Assembly: GCF_004151245.1 (NCBI RefSeq)
Contig: NZ_JUIW01000003.1
Location: 1 to 64,000 of the forward strand
DNA from: Flavobacterium beibuense
Lineage (GTDB): Bacteria > Bacteroidota > Bacteroidia > Flavobacteriales > Flavobacteriaceae
Direction of reading: 5' to 3'
DNA: 64,000 nucleotides
Program-made: the position numbers and the translations under genes
Part shown: positions 57,816 through 64,000 of the stretch, in pieces
How the letters are laid out: each line of letters begins with the position of its first letter
How positions within the stretch are numbered: position 1 is the stretch's first letter
Notes under the pieces: generated by a model
The model's database searches: none
What the model was told of the DNA's origin: nothing
What the model saw: only the letters and a program-made list of their open reading frames with translations

Positions 57816-59639
57816 ATGTATGCGCATTTATCAGGGGATCAGAAAAAGGTCCTTAACTTCAATGAGGGCACGGTTGTCGTTAAGGCATGCCCGGGAAGTG
57901 GCAAGACCTATTCGATAGCGGCACGTATCTCGCGGCTGCTTAGAGAGGAAGGTGAGGGGCAGATACGTCTGGGTGTGATATCCTTTACCAATACAGCGGG
58001 CCTGGAGATTGAGGAAAAGCTCAAAAGTGATTTTGCAAGTAATGTACCGCTATTGTTCCCTCATTTTTTGGGAACCATTGATAGTTTTATCAATACCTTT
58101 ATATTTCTGCCGTTCGGTCACCTTATCATGGGTTGCCCTTCCAGGCCGGAACTTGTAGGAGAACCCCATGGCTCTTGGAATACCAAGCGCTATGAAAGGG
58201 ACTACGACCAGTATTTCGACAGAACAACTTATAATATTAAAGGTGAAATTATCCCATTAGCGCCCTATCAGGCGTTTCATTTTAAATCAGTTTTCTTTGG
58301 ACTAAAATACTACAAAAACGATAAGACAGTTAACGGATTCATAAAGGGCATTATCGATTCCAAAGAGCGGCTTTTCAAGAAAGGCTACGCCAACCAGGCG
58401 GATGCTAACTATGTCGCCCTGCAGGTACTCAGGAAATATCCTATGATTACGCGCAACCTTGCTCATAAATTCACGCACCTTTTAGTAGACGAGTGCCAGG
58501 ACACCACTGAAGTGCAGATGGCAATTATTGATCTGTTGCATGATGCGGGCTGCGCGAATATTATGCTGGTGGGCGACAGAGACCAGTCAATCTTTGAATG
58601 GAACGATGCCAAACCGGAACTGTTTGACGCCAAATTTGAGGCCTGGAATAAGATACTTCTTAAAGAGAACCGCCGCAGCTCGCAGCTTATCTGTAATTTT
58701 TTCAGGAATCTTTCATCTTTCGAGCGCATAATAGCTGTAAATGAAGAAGTACGGGATTGTACTATTGCGCCTGAAATAACAGGATATATCAACGTTAAAA
58801 AAGCGACGAAGAAGGATGCAGCAGTAATTACCGAGGCACAGAGCATCGCAAGTTTTACTATATTGCTCAATGCCTTCCTTGCACAATGCACCGGCGAAGG
58901 CATTTCGATTGATAAGAATAATGTCGCAGTACTCTATAGGGGGGCAGCTAATGCAAAGTATTTAGGGCTTGGAAAAAAAGAACAGCCGTATAGGGAATCA
59001 CCCTGGATTGCAAAACATTATCATGTCCGGACGCTGTTAAAGGGCAAGCATCTCTATGAAAATGGTAATTTTGCACAGGGTTATGCGCTGATGGAGCGAG
59101 CTTATTTTGAGGCAATGCAAAGAAGGATACAGGAAGATTTTCACTGTAGCATTAAATTTATAAATGAACGCATTGAGCGCTTAGGTATGTCTGCCCATAG
59201 GAAAGAGGTTTTCTCTTTTATCCATAGCCTCCCTGCAACTTCAGGCCTGACAATAAGGCAATGGGTCGAGGCGGCAAATACGGCACTGCACACTGGTAGC
59301 TATCCATTTTTTCTGAATATAGCATTATCGAAAGCAGGAATGCTTGTTGAGGAGTATTTTGGTGAAGACAGCAATAGTGCAACATTGCACCCTTTTTATT
59401 TCGGAACTGTGCATTCGGCAAAGGGAAAGACTTTCAAAGCCGTCCTTCTTTTGCTTGGCAAACAGGCTGGAAGTACCAACTACAGTACAATTTTGTCAAC
59501 GCCGCACTCAAATTTAAAAGATAACTATAAAGAGGAATTAAGAGTAATCTACGTCGCAATATCGCGACCGGCCAAGATATTGAAAATGGCAGTTCCAGAA
59601 TCAGATATTCCAATATGGTCAGGGCTGCTTCAAAGTTAA
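57816..59639 (+). CDS. gajB: Gabija protein GajB (UvrD-like helicase)
   Basis: This is a 607-residue SF1 helicase with motif I ACPGSGKT (24-31), Ia VISFTNTAG, II LLVDECQD (about 222-229), III VGDRDQSIFEWNDA, V TVHSAKGKTFKAV and VI RVIYVAISRPAKIL. I start it at ATG 57816, one base after the gajA stop. The frame is open further upstream, but that part overlaps gajA and has no helicase similarity. GajB senses DNA ends and works with GajA in phage defence. It is longer than the reference GajB (about 494 residues). Confidence 0.9.
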   Translation: MYAHLSGDQKKVLNFNEGTVVVKACPGSGKTYSIAARISRLLREEGEGQIRLGVISFTNTAGLEIEEKLKSDFASNVPLLFPHFLGTIDSFINTFIFLPFGHLIMGCPSRPELVGEPHGSWNTKRYERDYDQYFDRTTYNIKGEIIPLAPYQAFHFKSVFFGLKYYKNDKTVNGFIKGIIDSKERLFKKGYANQADANYVALQVLRKYPMITRNLAHKFTHLLVDECQDTTEVQMAIIDLLHDAGCANIMLVGDRDQSIFEWNDAKPELFDAKFEAWNKILLKENRRSSQLICNFFRNLSSFERIIAVNEEVRDCTIAPEITGYINVKKATKKDAAVITEAQSIASFTILLNAFLAQCTGEGISIDKNNVAVLYRGAANAKYLGLGKKEQPYRESPWIAKHYHVRTLLKGKHLYENGNFAQGYALMERAYFEAMQRRIQEDFHCSIKFINERIERLGMSAHRKEVFSFIHSLPATSGLTIRQWVEAANTALHTGSYPFFLNIALSKAGMLVEEYFGEDSNSATLHPFYFGTVHSAKGKTFKAVLLLLGKQAGSTNYSTILSTPHSNLKDNYKEELRVIYVAISRPAKILKMAVPESDIPIWSGLLQS

Positions 59640-59643
59640 ATAT

Positions 59644-59928
59644 ATGGATAAAACATTACTATTGCATCAGCTCACACCCGAGCAATTGCAGGACATGATT
59701 AGGGAGGCGGTAAAGGCAGAACTGGATGATTTCAAAAACAGGCTTGCCGATAGCGAGCCGGATGTACTTCTTACCCGTACGGAAGCCAGCGCATTGCTGA
59801 AAGTCAACATCACTACGCTTTGGAACTGGACAAAGGCGGGCAAGATCACAGCATACGGTATAGGTAACAGGGTGTATTACAAGAAGCAGGAGCTGCTATC
59901 CAGCCTCGTAGCCTTTCGCCATAGATAG
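59644..59928 (+). CDS. Excisionase-like helix-turn-helix protein
   Basis: This 94-residue protein has an N-terminal helix likely to form a coiled coil (LTPEQLQDMIREAVKAELDDF) and a C-terminal MerR/excisionase-type winged helix (LTRTEASALLKVNITTLWNWTKAGKI, GNRVYYKKQELL). Such genes are common on Bacteroidota mobile elements, where they control excision or transcription. It starts 4 bp after gajB, so it is expressed with the defence genes and could regulate them through the repeats upstream of gajA. That link is inference. Confidence 0.82.
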   Translation: MDKTLLLHQLTPEQLQDMIREAVKAELDDFKNRLADSEPDVLLTRTEASALLKVNITTLWNWTKAGKITAYGIGNRVYYKKQELLSSLVAFRHR

Positions 59929-60005
59929 TAATGATTTCCAAGGATAAAAAATCCTATGGAACATTACAGACTCAAGGCGCGCCATCCCAAAAGGGATTGC
60001 GCACA

Positions 60006-60788
60006 TCATACTTTTAAAGGTGCTGAAACGAGGCTATGCAGGTTGAGGAATAGACCCCTTTGCAGGGTAAAGCCATTTCTTAAGATTTGCCATAGCAGGC
60101 CGCATCCCATCTGCGCCAACGCAGAATTAATGAACAATTCCTGCTTTTCCAAGGCCTCGGCAAGGGAGCAGCTTGGCAAGTCCCCATCCTCTTCCCGCAA
60201 AAGCAGCTCTTTAAATTCATCGGTCACAAAAGGCAGCCTCTCTACTGTATCGTATAGTTTTGATTTTGGCTGTTCAATGTTACCGATAGAGGACAGTATA
60301 ACCTGCCCTGTATCTTTCGCATTGCCAAAATCCATCCAGTACCTCGGCATATCCGAATAGTGCCTTTGCAGTCTAACCTCCTTAAGTACTTCGCCAATCT
60401 CAAAACGTGCTGCCGCGGTATCCACACAGGAAATATAGATAGCTGCCCGTTCTTTCGCTGTACTATTATTGAAAGGCTTTTCAACGGCTTTCCAAGATGT
60501 CCCAAAAAACCTGTTGGTTCGGGCAATAAGGACAGTAGCTTTCGGCAAGCCGACCTCGCAATCGGCAAAGAGCTGCCTGCCACGGTTGGCTTCTGTCACT
60601 ATATCATCATCCCACAGGCTCACCTGAAACCCCGCATGCCCAAGGGCTTGCAGGGAGTGGGACATCCGCGCGAGTGCGGTCAGCACCTGCGAACCTGTAC
60701 CGCCTGCCCCGATAAGGCATACGGTTACGGGGTTTGCAGGGTTTAATAATTCGGGCGCAAGGAAATGCGCTTTGGTTTTGGTTTGCAT
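60006..60788 (-). CDS. PRTRC system ThiF-family protein
   Basis: This 260-residue E1-like/ThiF protein has the nucleotide motif VCLIGAGGTGSQVLTAL (about 22-38), SLWDDDIVTEANRGRQLF (about 58-75; Asp for the adenylate, Asn-Arg conserved) and YISCVDTAAARFEIGEVL, with a Cys in the usual region. I start at ATG 60788, whose A is the last base of the upstream stop; a GTG lies one codon earlier. ThiF proteins adenylate the C-terminus of a ubiquitin-like protein. In PRTRC loci, which occur on plasmids and integrative elements, the function is unknown. Confidence 0.88.
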   Translation of the reverse strand: MQTKTKAHFLAPELLNPANPVTVCLIGAGGTGSQVLTALARMSHSLQALGHAGFQVSLWDDDIVTEANRGRQLFADCEVGLPKATVLIARTNRFFGTSWKAVEKPFNNSTAKERAAIYISCVDTAAARFEIGEVLKEVRLQRHYSDMPRYWMDFGNAKDTGQVILSSIGNIEQPKSKLYDTVERLPFVTDEFKELLLREEDGDLPSCSLAEALEKQELFINSALAQMGCGLLWQILRNGFTLQRGLFLNLHSLVSAPLKV

Positions 60789-61486
60789 CACAGAAGGTCT
60801 TTAACGGTTAAACGGGTTTTTACAAGCGCATCAGCGGGGAAAGGGTGACCCTTGTCCATCAAATCCCTATACAGGCTTGTTAGGTTGCCTTTTACAGGGT
60901 TATGGCTGTCGATATGGTGGCTGAAATAACTGCCGAAAAAATAGCTTTCCCAAGCCTTTACAAATTCCTCGAGGCTTGCCGCACTACCGATTCGGATATC
61001 GACATTGCCCATACATACGTTGCCATTGCTGTAGAAGTTAAAGAAGGGGGCGTGGTACAAAGGTGTATTGGCTTTAGGTTTGGCTTTGGTGACAAGGGCA
61101 AAGAGTTGCAGCTGTTTTCTGTCGGCTTTCCACACAAGGGCAGGCAGGTTTACCTCGCAGCTTTCCAGTCCGAGGCTTTCGGTAAAATGCAGTCTTTGTA
61201 TTTGTGGCTTGGTGTGCCAAAGCACGCTGCCATTGCCTGAAGGGTCGATGTGCAGCACACCTGTGGGCAGGAATCCTTCTGGTTTAAGAAAGGCTTTTGC
61301 AGCCTGCCCTGTTGTATCAAGGGCTTTGGCAAGGCTTTGGGCTTCCCTTACCGATAGCGGGTGTGGGTTTACGGGGCTGCCTGCCTCATCCATATCGTAG
61401 TATTCGATATAGGGGCTTGCGCTGCCCTTTGCGGTAAAGACCACAAGGGCACAGGCAGGGTGGTAGAGCATCATATCAGGTGTCAT
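60788..61486 (-). CDS. PRTRC system protein B
   Basis: The 232 residues match the PRTRC B family in length and pattern, with FLPTGVLHIDPSGNGSVLWHTKPQ (about 93-116), LPALVWKADRKQLQLFAL (about 134-151) and PFFNFYSNGNVCMGNVDI (about 167-184). It is coupled to the ThiF gene by an overlapping stop and start. No catalytic function is known for B. Its constant pairing with ThiF suggests a partner role. Confidence 0.87.
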   Translation of the reverse strand: MTPDMMLYHPACALVVFTAKGSASPYIEYYDMDEAGSPVNPHPLSVREAQSLAKALDTTGQAAKAFLKPEGFLPTGVLHIDPSGNGSVLWHTKPQIQRLHFTESLGLESCEVNLPALVWKADRKQLQLFALVTKAKPKANTPLYHAPFFNFYSNGNVCMGNVDIRIGSAASLEEFVKAWESYFFGSYFSHHIDSHNPVKGNLTSLYRDLMDKGHPFPADALVKTRLTVKDLL

Positions 61487-62639
61487 AATCCGGATTGTTT
61501 AAGATATAGCATAAATCATCGATAAGGGGGAAAAGGCGGTACTCAAAATCAAGGCTGTCATCCTGTTGTGTGCGCCCGTCAAAGCAACGCCTGAGTACAG
61601 GCTCCTGAATATACTGGCATTCGTTGAATTCGGAATTGATGCACTGCTCAAGGCTCTCATACAAACCCCCTTTGGTTGTGGCGACAAAGCCGATGTATTT
61701 CTCCATGGTGATGCAGTCGTTATCCTCATAACCGTCATCGGGGTCGGGCAGGCAGTCGGTATCGGCATGGCGGTAAAGATGTGCCTCGGGATAGTCCTGC
61801 CACAGCCCAAAGGCGCGCTTGGCGAGTGCCGCGCACTGCCTTGCGAAATCATCACCCGGAGCAAAGCCCTTTAGCCAGTCCCCGAAATTATTCAGGTGGA
61901 CGGGATTCCGTAACCGCCGTAACATAACCTGCCCAATATGGGAGGCTGCGCTGACCTCGGCGGCGTAGCGGTCAGGGCAGTCGTTGTCCTGAGGGTCATC
62001 TTCAATCCATTGGGCGAGCATCTCATAATTCCAATACAGGTAGCTGCCCTCATCCCTGTAATACGGTACGCCTGCGATATGGTAGAGGTAGGCAAGGATG
62101 CAGAGCAACAGCCTTGCTTCGCCTTTTCGCCTCCGCTGCCGCATTAACTGATACAACGGGGTTACAGGGATATAGTACAGGGTGCTGTTGGTGGCATAGC
62201 TTTCAGCTGCGGTAAGGAAGGCAGCCCCGTCATCGTACTTTTCAAAATCAATCGCAATGCACCCGCGATGCGCTTCCCTCAGCAATCGGCGCGCCTCGTG
62301 CAGGGCTACCTCCCTGCCATAAGGATAGGGCAGGGTGTCCGTGGCAATGGGCGTAATGCCGTAATGGCTGCACAGGAGGGCGAAGTTTTGGTAAAAGCCC
62401 GCCTTTTCCTTTTCGCATCCCGTCCCTTGCGCGGGAATTTGCGGAAGGAAGCGGGTATTCAGAAAACCATAGGCAGCAGGGGGGCAGGGGCTGATTGCAG
62501 GCGGTCGGAAAGCACCTCGGCTGAGTCCTTTCTGCGCTTTAGGGACAGCAGGAACTGCCCTGCGTTTTTGTGCAGCAGCTTTTGTCTTTTGTTTTGGGGC
62601 AGGCATAGCTGCCCTGATACTAGGTGTCGCATAGTCCAT
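61476..62639 (-). CDS. PRTRC-associated protein, probable protein F
   Basis: This 387-residue protein starts at ATG 62639; the frame runs back to a TTG at 62684. The N-terminus is a basic, Ala/Pro/Lys-rich tail (to about 60), followed by a soluble, mostly helical domain (CSHYGITPIATDTLPYPYGREVALHEARRLLREA; LFPLIDDLCYILNNP at the C-terminus). Its place between C and B and its size fit PRTRC protein F, but I am not sure of the motif match. It overlaps the B gene by 11 bp, so expression is coupled. Confidence 0.6.
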   Translation of the reverse strand: MDYATPSIRAAMPAPKQKTKAAAQKRRAVPAVPKAQKGLSRGAFRPPAISPCPPAAYGFLNTRFLPQIPAQGTGCEKEKAGFYQNFALLCSHYGITPIATDTLPYPYGREVALHEARRLLREAHRGCIAIDFEKYDDGAAFLTAAESYATNSTLYYIPVTPLYQLMRQRRRKGEARLLLCILAYLYHIAGVPYYRDEGSYLYWNYEMLAQWIEDDPQDNDCPDRYAAEVSAASHIGQVMLRRLRNPVHLNNFGDWLKGFAPGDDFARQCAALAKRAFGLWQDYPEAHLYRHADTDCLPDPDDGYEDNDCITMEKYIGFVATTKGGLYESLEQCINSEFNECQYIQEPVLRRCFDGRTQQDDSLDFEYRLFPLIDDLCYILNNPDYDT

Positions 62640-62655
62640 AGCTTTAAAATTAGGT

Positions 62656-62874
62656 TTATCCTTTTGTTCCCATACTGGTCTCAAAACGGTACTGCACCGT
62701 ATCGTCCTTTATCTCAGGACCGATGGTCTTTGCGGTGGTGAGCATCGGGTAGGTGTGGGCATAGAACTGCATCACTGCCTCCGCGCTCCACCTCGGGTCA
62801 GGGTCGGAAAGGGCAATATCATTGCCCTTCTCCCTCATCATAAAGACCCTCGGCATCTGTATGCTCTGTAACAT
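62656..62874 (-). CDS. PRTRC system protein C
   Basis: This 72-residue protein has MPRVFMM, LSDPDPRWSAEAVMQFYAHTYP and the ending RFETSMGTKG, all features of PRTRC protein C. It looks like a small ubiquitin-like or beta-grasp protein ending in GTKG, which might be a substrate for the ThiF enzyme. I start at ATG 62874, inside the end of the E gene (56-bp overlap), because the alignment with the family begins there. The longer frame from a GTG at 62922 has no support. Confidence 0.85.
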   Translation of the reverse strand: MLQSIQMPRVFMMREKGNDIALSDPDPRWSAEAVMQFYAHTYPMLTTAKTIGPEIKDDTVQYRFETSMGTKG

Positions 62875-63442
62875 AATCTTTAGTGTTAGGTTCAACTTCT
62901 GTAGAATTGGACTGCCCGCCACCGAACAGGTCGGGGCTGAATTTAGCCGAGAGGCTTTTCCTGCGCCCGCGCAGTTCCTCAGCCTTTTCGGGGAACTCGG
63001 AAGGCTGCGGGACTTTCATCCACGCCTCCCTGAATTTCCCCTCGCCTTCCAAGGCATCAACTGATGCCATAAGGCTTTCGTATTTGGAGGGTTTGACCTC
63101 GGGAGTGCCTAATGGCTTGTCTGCCATTTCGGTTTTCTTTTTTTCGGCGGCGGCATTCTTCCTTGCGGTTTCCTGCCCTTTCAGGAACTGCTCCATATTG
63201 ACAAGCAGGGCAGAGGAATGGGCTATCGGCTCGGCTATGGCAGGGAAGAATCCCTCGCAAAGCTCTTTTGCGCTCCCCTTTAGGATGAGGGGCGGGATAT
63301 GCGCTTTGGCGGCATCCCCGCACGCCTCGTTTACAAGCAGCACCGAAACAGTCAGGAGTTCCGCATCCTTTTTGACAGTCATTGCCACGCAGCCCTCAAA
63401 GGGAATGGCGGCAAGGTGGGCGAAAAAATTAGTGATTGCCAT
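62819..63442 (-). CDS. PRTRC system protein E
   Basis: This 207-residue protein has an N-terminal domain NFFAHLAAIPFEGCVAMTVKKDAELLTVSVLL (about 5-36), typical of PRTRC E. A charged linker rich in Lys and Glu (about 110-130) and a C-terminal acidic tail (EHTDAEGLYDEGEG) follow. It is upstream of C and overlaps it. Its function is unknown. Confidence 0.85.
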   Translation of the reverse strand: MAITNFFAHLAAIPFEGCVAMTVKKDAELLTVSVLLVNEACGDAAKAHIPPLILKGSAKELCEGFFPAIAEPIAHSSALLVNMEQFLKGQETARKNAAAEKKKTEMADKPLGTPEVKPSKYESLMASVDALEGEGKFREAWMKVPQPSEFPEKAEELRGRRKSLSAKFSPDLFGGGQSNSTEVEPNTKDYVTEHTDAEGLYDEGEGQ

Positions 63443-63457
63443 AATCTGTAGTTTTAG

Positions 63458-63826
63458 TTAACCAAAGAACAGCTCAACAGCCTGTTTGTATTTGCGGCTG
63501 GTGCTTCCTTTGGCATGTTTATAAATGCAGTCTGTGGTAAAGAGGGCATGCTTACCTTTAAAAAGTTTCTCAGAAAACAAGGTGCTGTCCCTGGCAAGCC
63601 TGCTGCCATATAAAATAATCTGGTCGTTTACCTCTTCAGCGTTGCCGTACCAAAAATCAAAAGTGAAAAGCCCGTTAACCCTCGAGCCTCGGAAGTTATC
63701 TTCATTAAGGCTAAGGTATTGATAGGCTTGGGCTATCCTCTCTAATATCTCTTCAAGCTGTTCGGGGAAAAGCACAGCAAAGAGCTTCGCCTTTTCAACA
63801 TTGTTCATTATCGATAGTGGTTTCAT
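63458..63826 (-). CDS. Hypothetical protein of the PRTRC region
   Basis: This 122-residue soluble protein has VEKAKLFAVLFPEQLEEILERIAQAYQYL (about 10-38) and VNGLFTFDFWYGNAEEVNDQIILYGSRL. I do not recognise it outside mobile elements. It is in line with E, 15 bp upstream, so it belongs to the same transcript. Confidence 0.7.
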   Translation of the reverse strand: MKPLSIMNNVEKAKLFAVLFPEQLEEILERIAQAYQYLSLNEDNFRGSRVNGLFTFDFWYGNAEEVNDQIILYGSRLARDSTLFSEKLFKGKHALFTTDCIYKHAKGSTSRKYKQAVELFFG

Positions 63827-63842
63827 ACGATGTAAGTTTAGT

Positions 63843-63864
63843 GCAGCCCCTGTACGGGGGCTGC
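63843..63864. other. GC-rich hairpin between minus-strand genes
   Basis: GCAGCCCC (63843-63850) pairs with GGGGCTGC (63857-63864) around a 6-nt loop. No T tract is present. It lies in the short gap between two co-directional genes and may reduce read-through or protect the RNA. Confidence 0.55.
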
Positions 63865-63873
63865 GGTTATCAG

Positions 63874-64000
63874 TCAGTTCAGGAAAAGTGCTGCCGCGCC
63901 GTAGCTTTCAAAATGCCTGCACAGGTCAAAGGCTTTCTGACCTCGCGTCTGCGCCGTGCCGCCAAGGCAGATGGATTTGAGCCTGTCCTCATCGGTCTTG
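63874..64000 (-). CDS. C-terminal end of a further PRTRC-region gene (partial)
   Basis: The minus-strand frame is open from the window edge to a TGA at 63876-63874. It encodes about 41 residues, including KTDEDRLKSICLGGTAQTR and the ending SYGAAALFLN. The GC-rich codon use matches the downstream genes. Too little is present to assign a family. Confidence 0.6.
   Translation of the reverse strand, partial: KTDEDRLKSICLGGTAQTRGQKAFDLCRHFESYGAAALFLN

Noticed and set aside
59956..60746. Plus-strand frames opposite the ThiF gene
   Set aside because: They are antisense shadows of a clear PRTRC ThiF gene on the minus strand, caused by its high GC content.

Overview
The window looks like a chromosome segment of a Bacteroidota bacterium, most likely Flavobacteriaceae (Flavobacterium-like). 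The reasons are SusC/SusD proteins, a hybrid two-component regulator, type IX secretion (T9SS) sorting and gliding-motility-type proteins, Tat leaders of the MNRRKF type, and promoters with the Bacteroidota -7 element TAnnTTTG. Base composition is low-GC on the left (about 1-22 kb) and visibly richer in G+C from about 22 kb onward, strongest at 39-55 kb and 60-64 kb. No complete tRNA, rRNA or CRISPR array was found.

Left part (1-20 kb), probably core chromosome. It starts with the N-terminal 1542 codons of a giant secreted PKD/Ig-repeat protein on the minus strand. Next come an unassigned TIM-barrel-like enzyme and a polysaccharide utilisation locus on the minus strand: susC-susD-GH130 phosphorylase/mannosidase-MFS transporter-lipoprotein of unrecognised glycosidase type. 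The locus is controlled by a hybrid two-component regulator encoded just upstream of susC. Two palindromes 21 bp apart lie between the regulator and susC.

Boundary (20-22.3 kb). A small unknown gene is followed by a decayed gliding-motility-type gene (frameshift, internal stop, abrupt truncation). Beside it lies a tRNA-like 3' end with its own terminator and flanking TTGCACC repeats, which resembles the attachment site of an integrated element.

Accessory region (22.3-55 kb). A compact operon encodes a cobalt-type nitrile hydratase or thiocyanate-hydrolase-like enzyme split over three genes, plus a NiCoT cobalt/nickel transporter and a [2Fe-2S] thioredoxin-like ferredoxin, followed by an AcnA-type aconitase. 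Then come redox and stress genes: an LLM flavin oxidoreductase, an azoreductase with divergent HxlR regulator, HPP, OsmC, two closely related alpha/beta hydrolases, a divergent GAPDH, AraC, DUF417, an AhpD-like protein, and a Tat-exported metallo-beta-lactamase-fold protein. A second HxlR regulator diverges from a five-enzyme oxidoreductase operon. A tautomerase, a secreted RidA, a fused pseudo-phosphoesterase/outer-membrane barrel, AraC, a TPR histidine kinase plus sigma-54-type response regulator, and a T9SS cargo protein with a candidate sigma-54 promoter complete this part.

Right end (55-64 kb). A Gabija anti-phage system (gajA-gajB) is followed after 4 nt by an excisionase-like HTH gene. 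Facing it are genes of the PRTRC system (ThiF, B, probable F, C, E and two unknowns), typical of plasmids and integrative conjugative elements. With the attachment-like site at 21.6 kb, I infer that much of 21.6-64 kb is a genomic island whose far end lies beyond the window.
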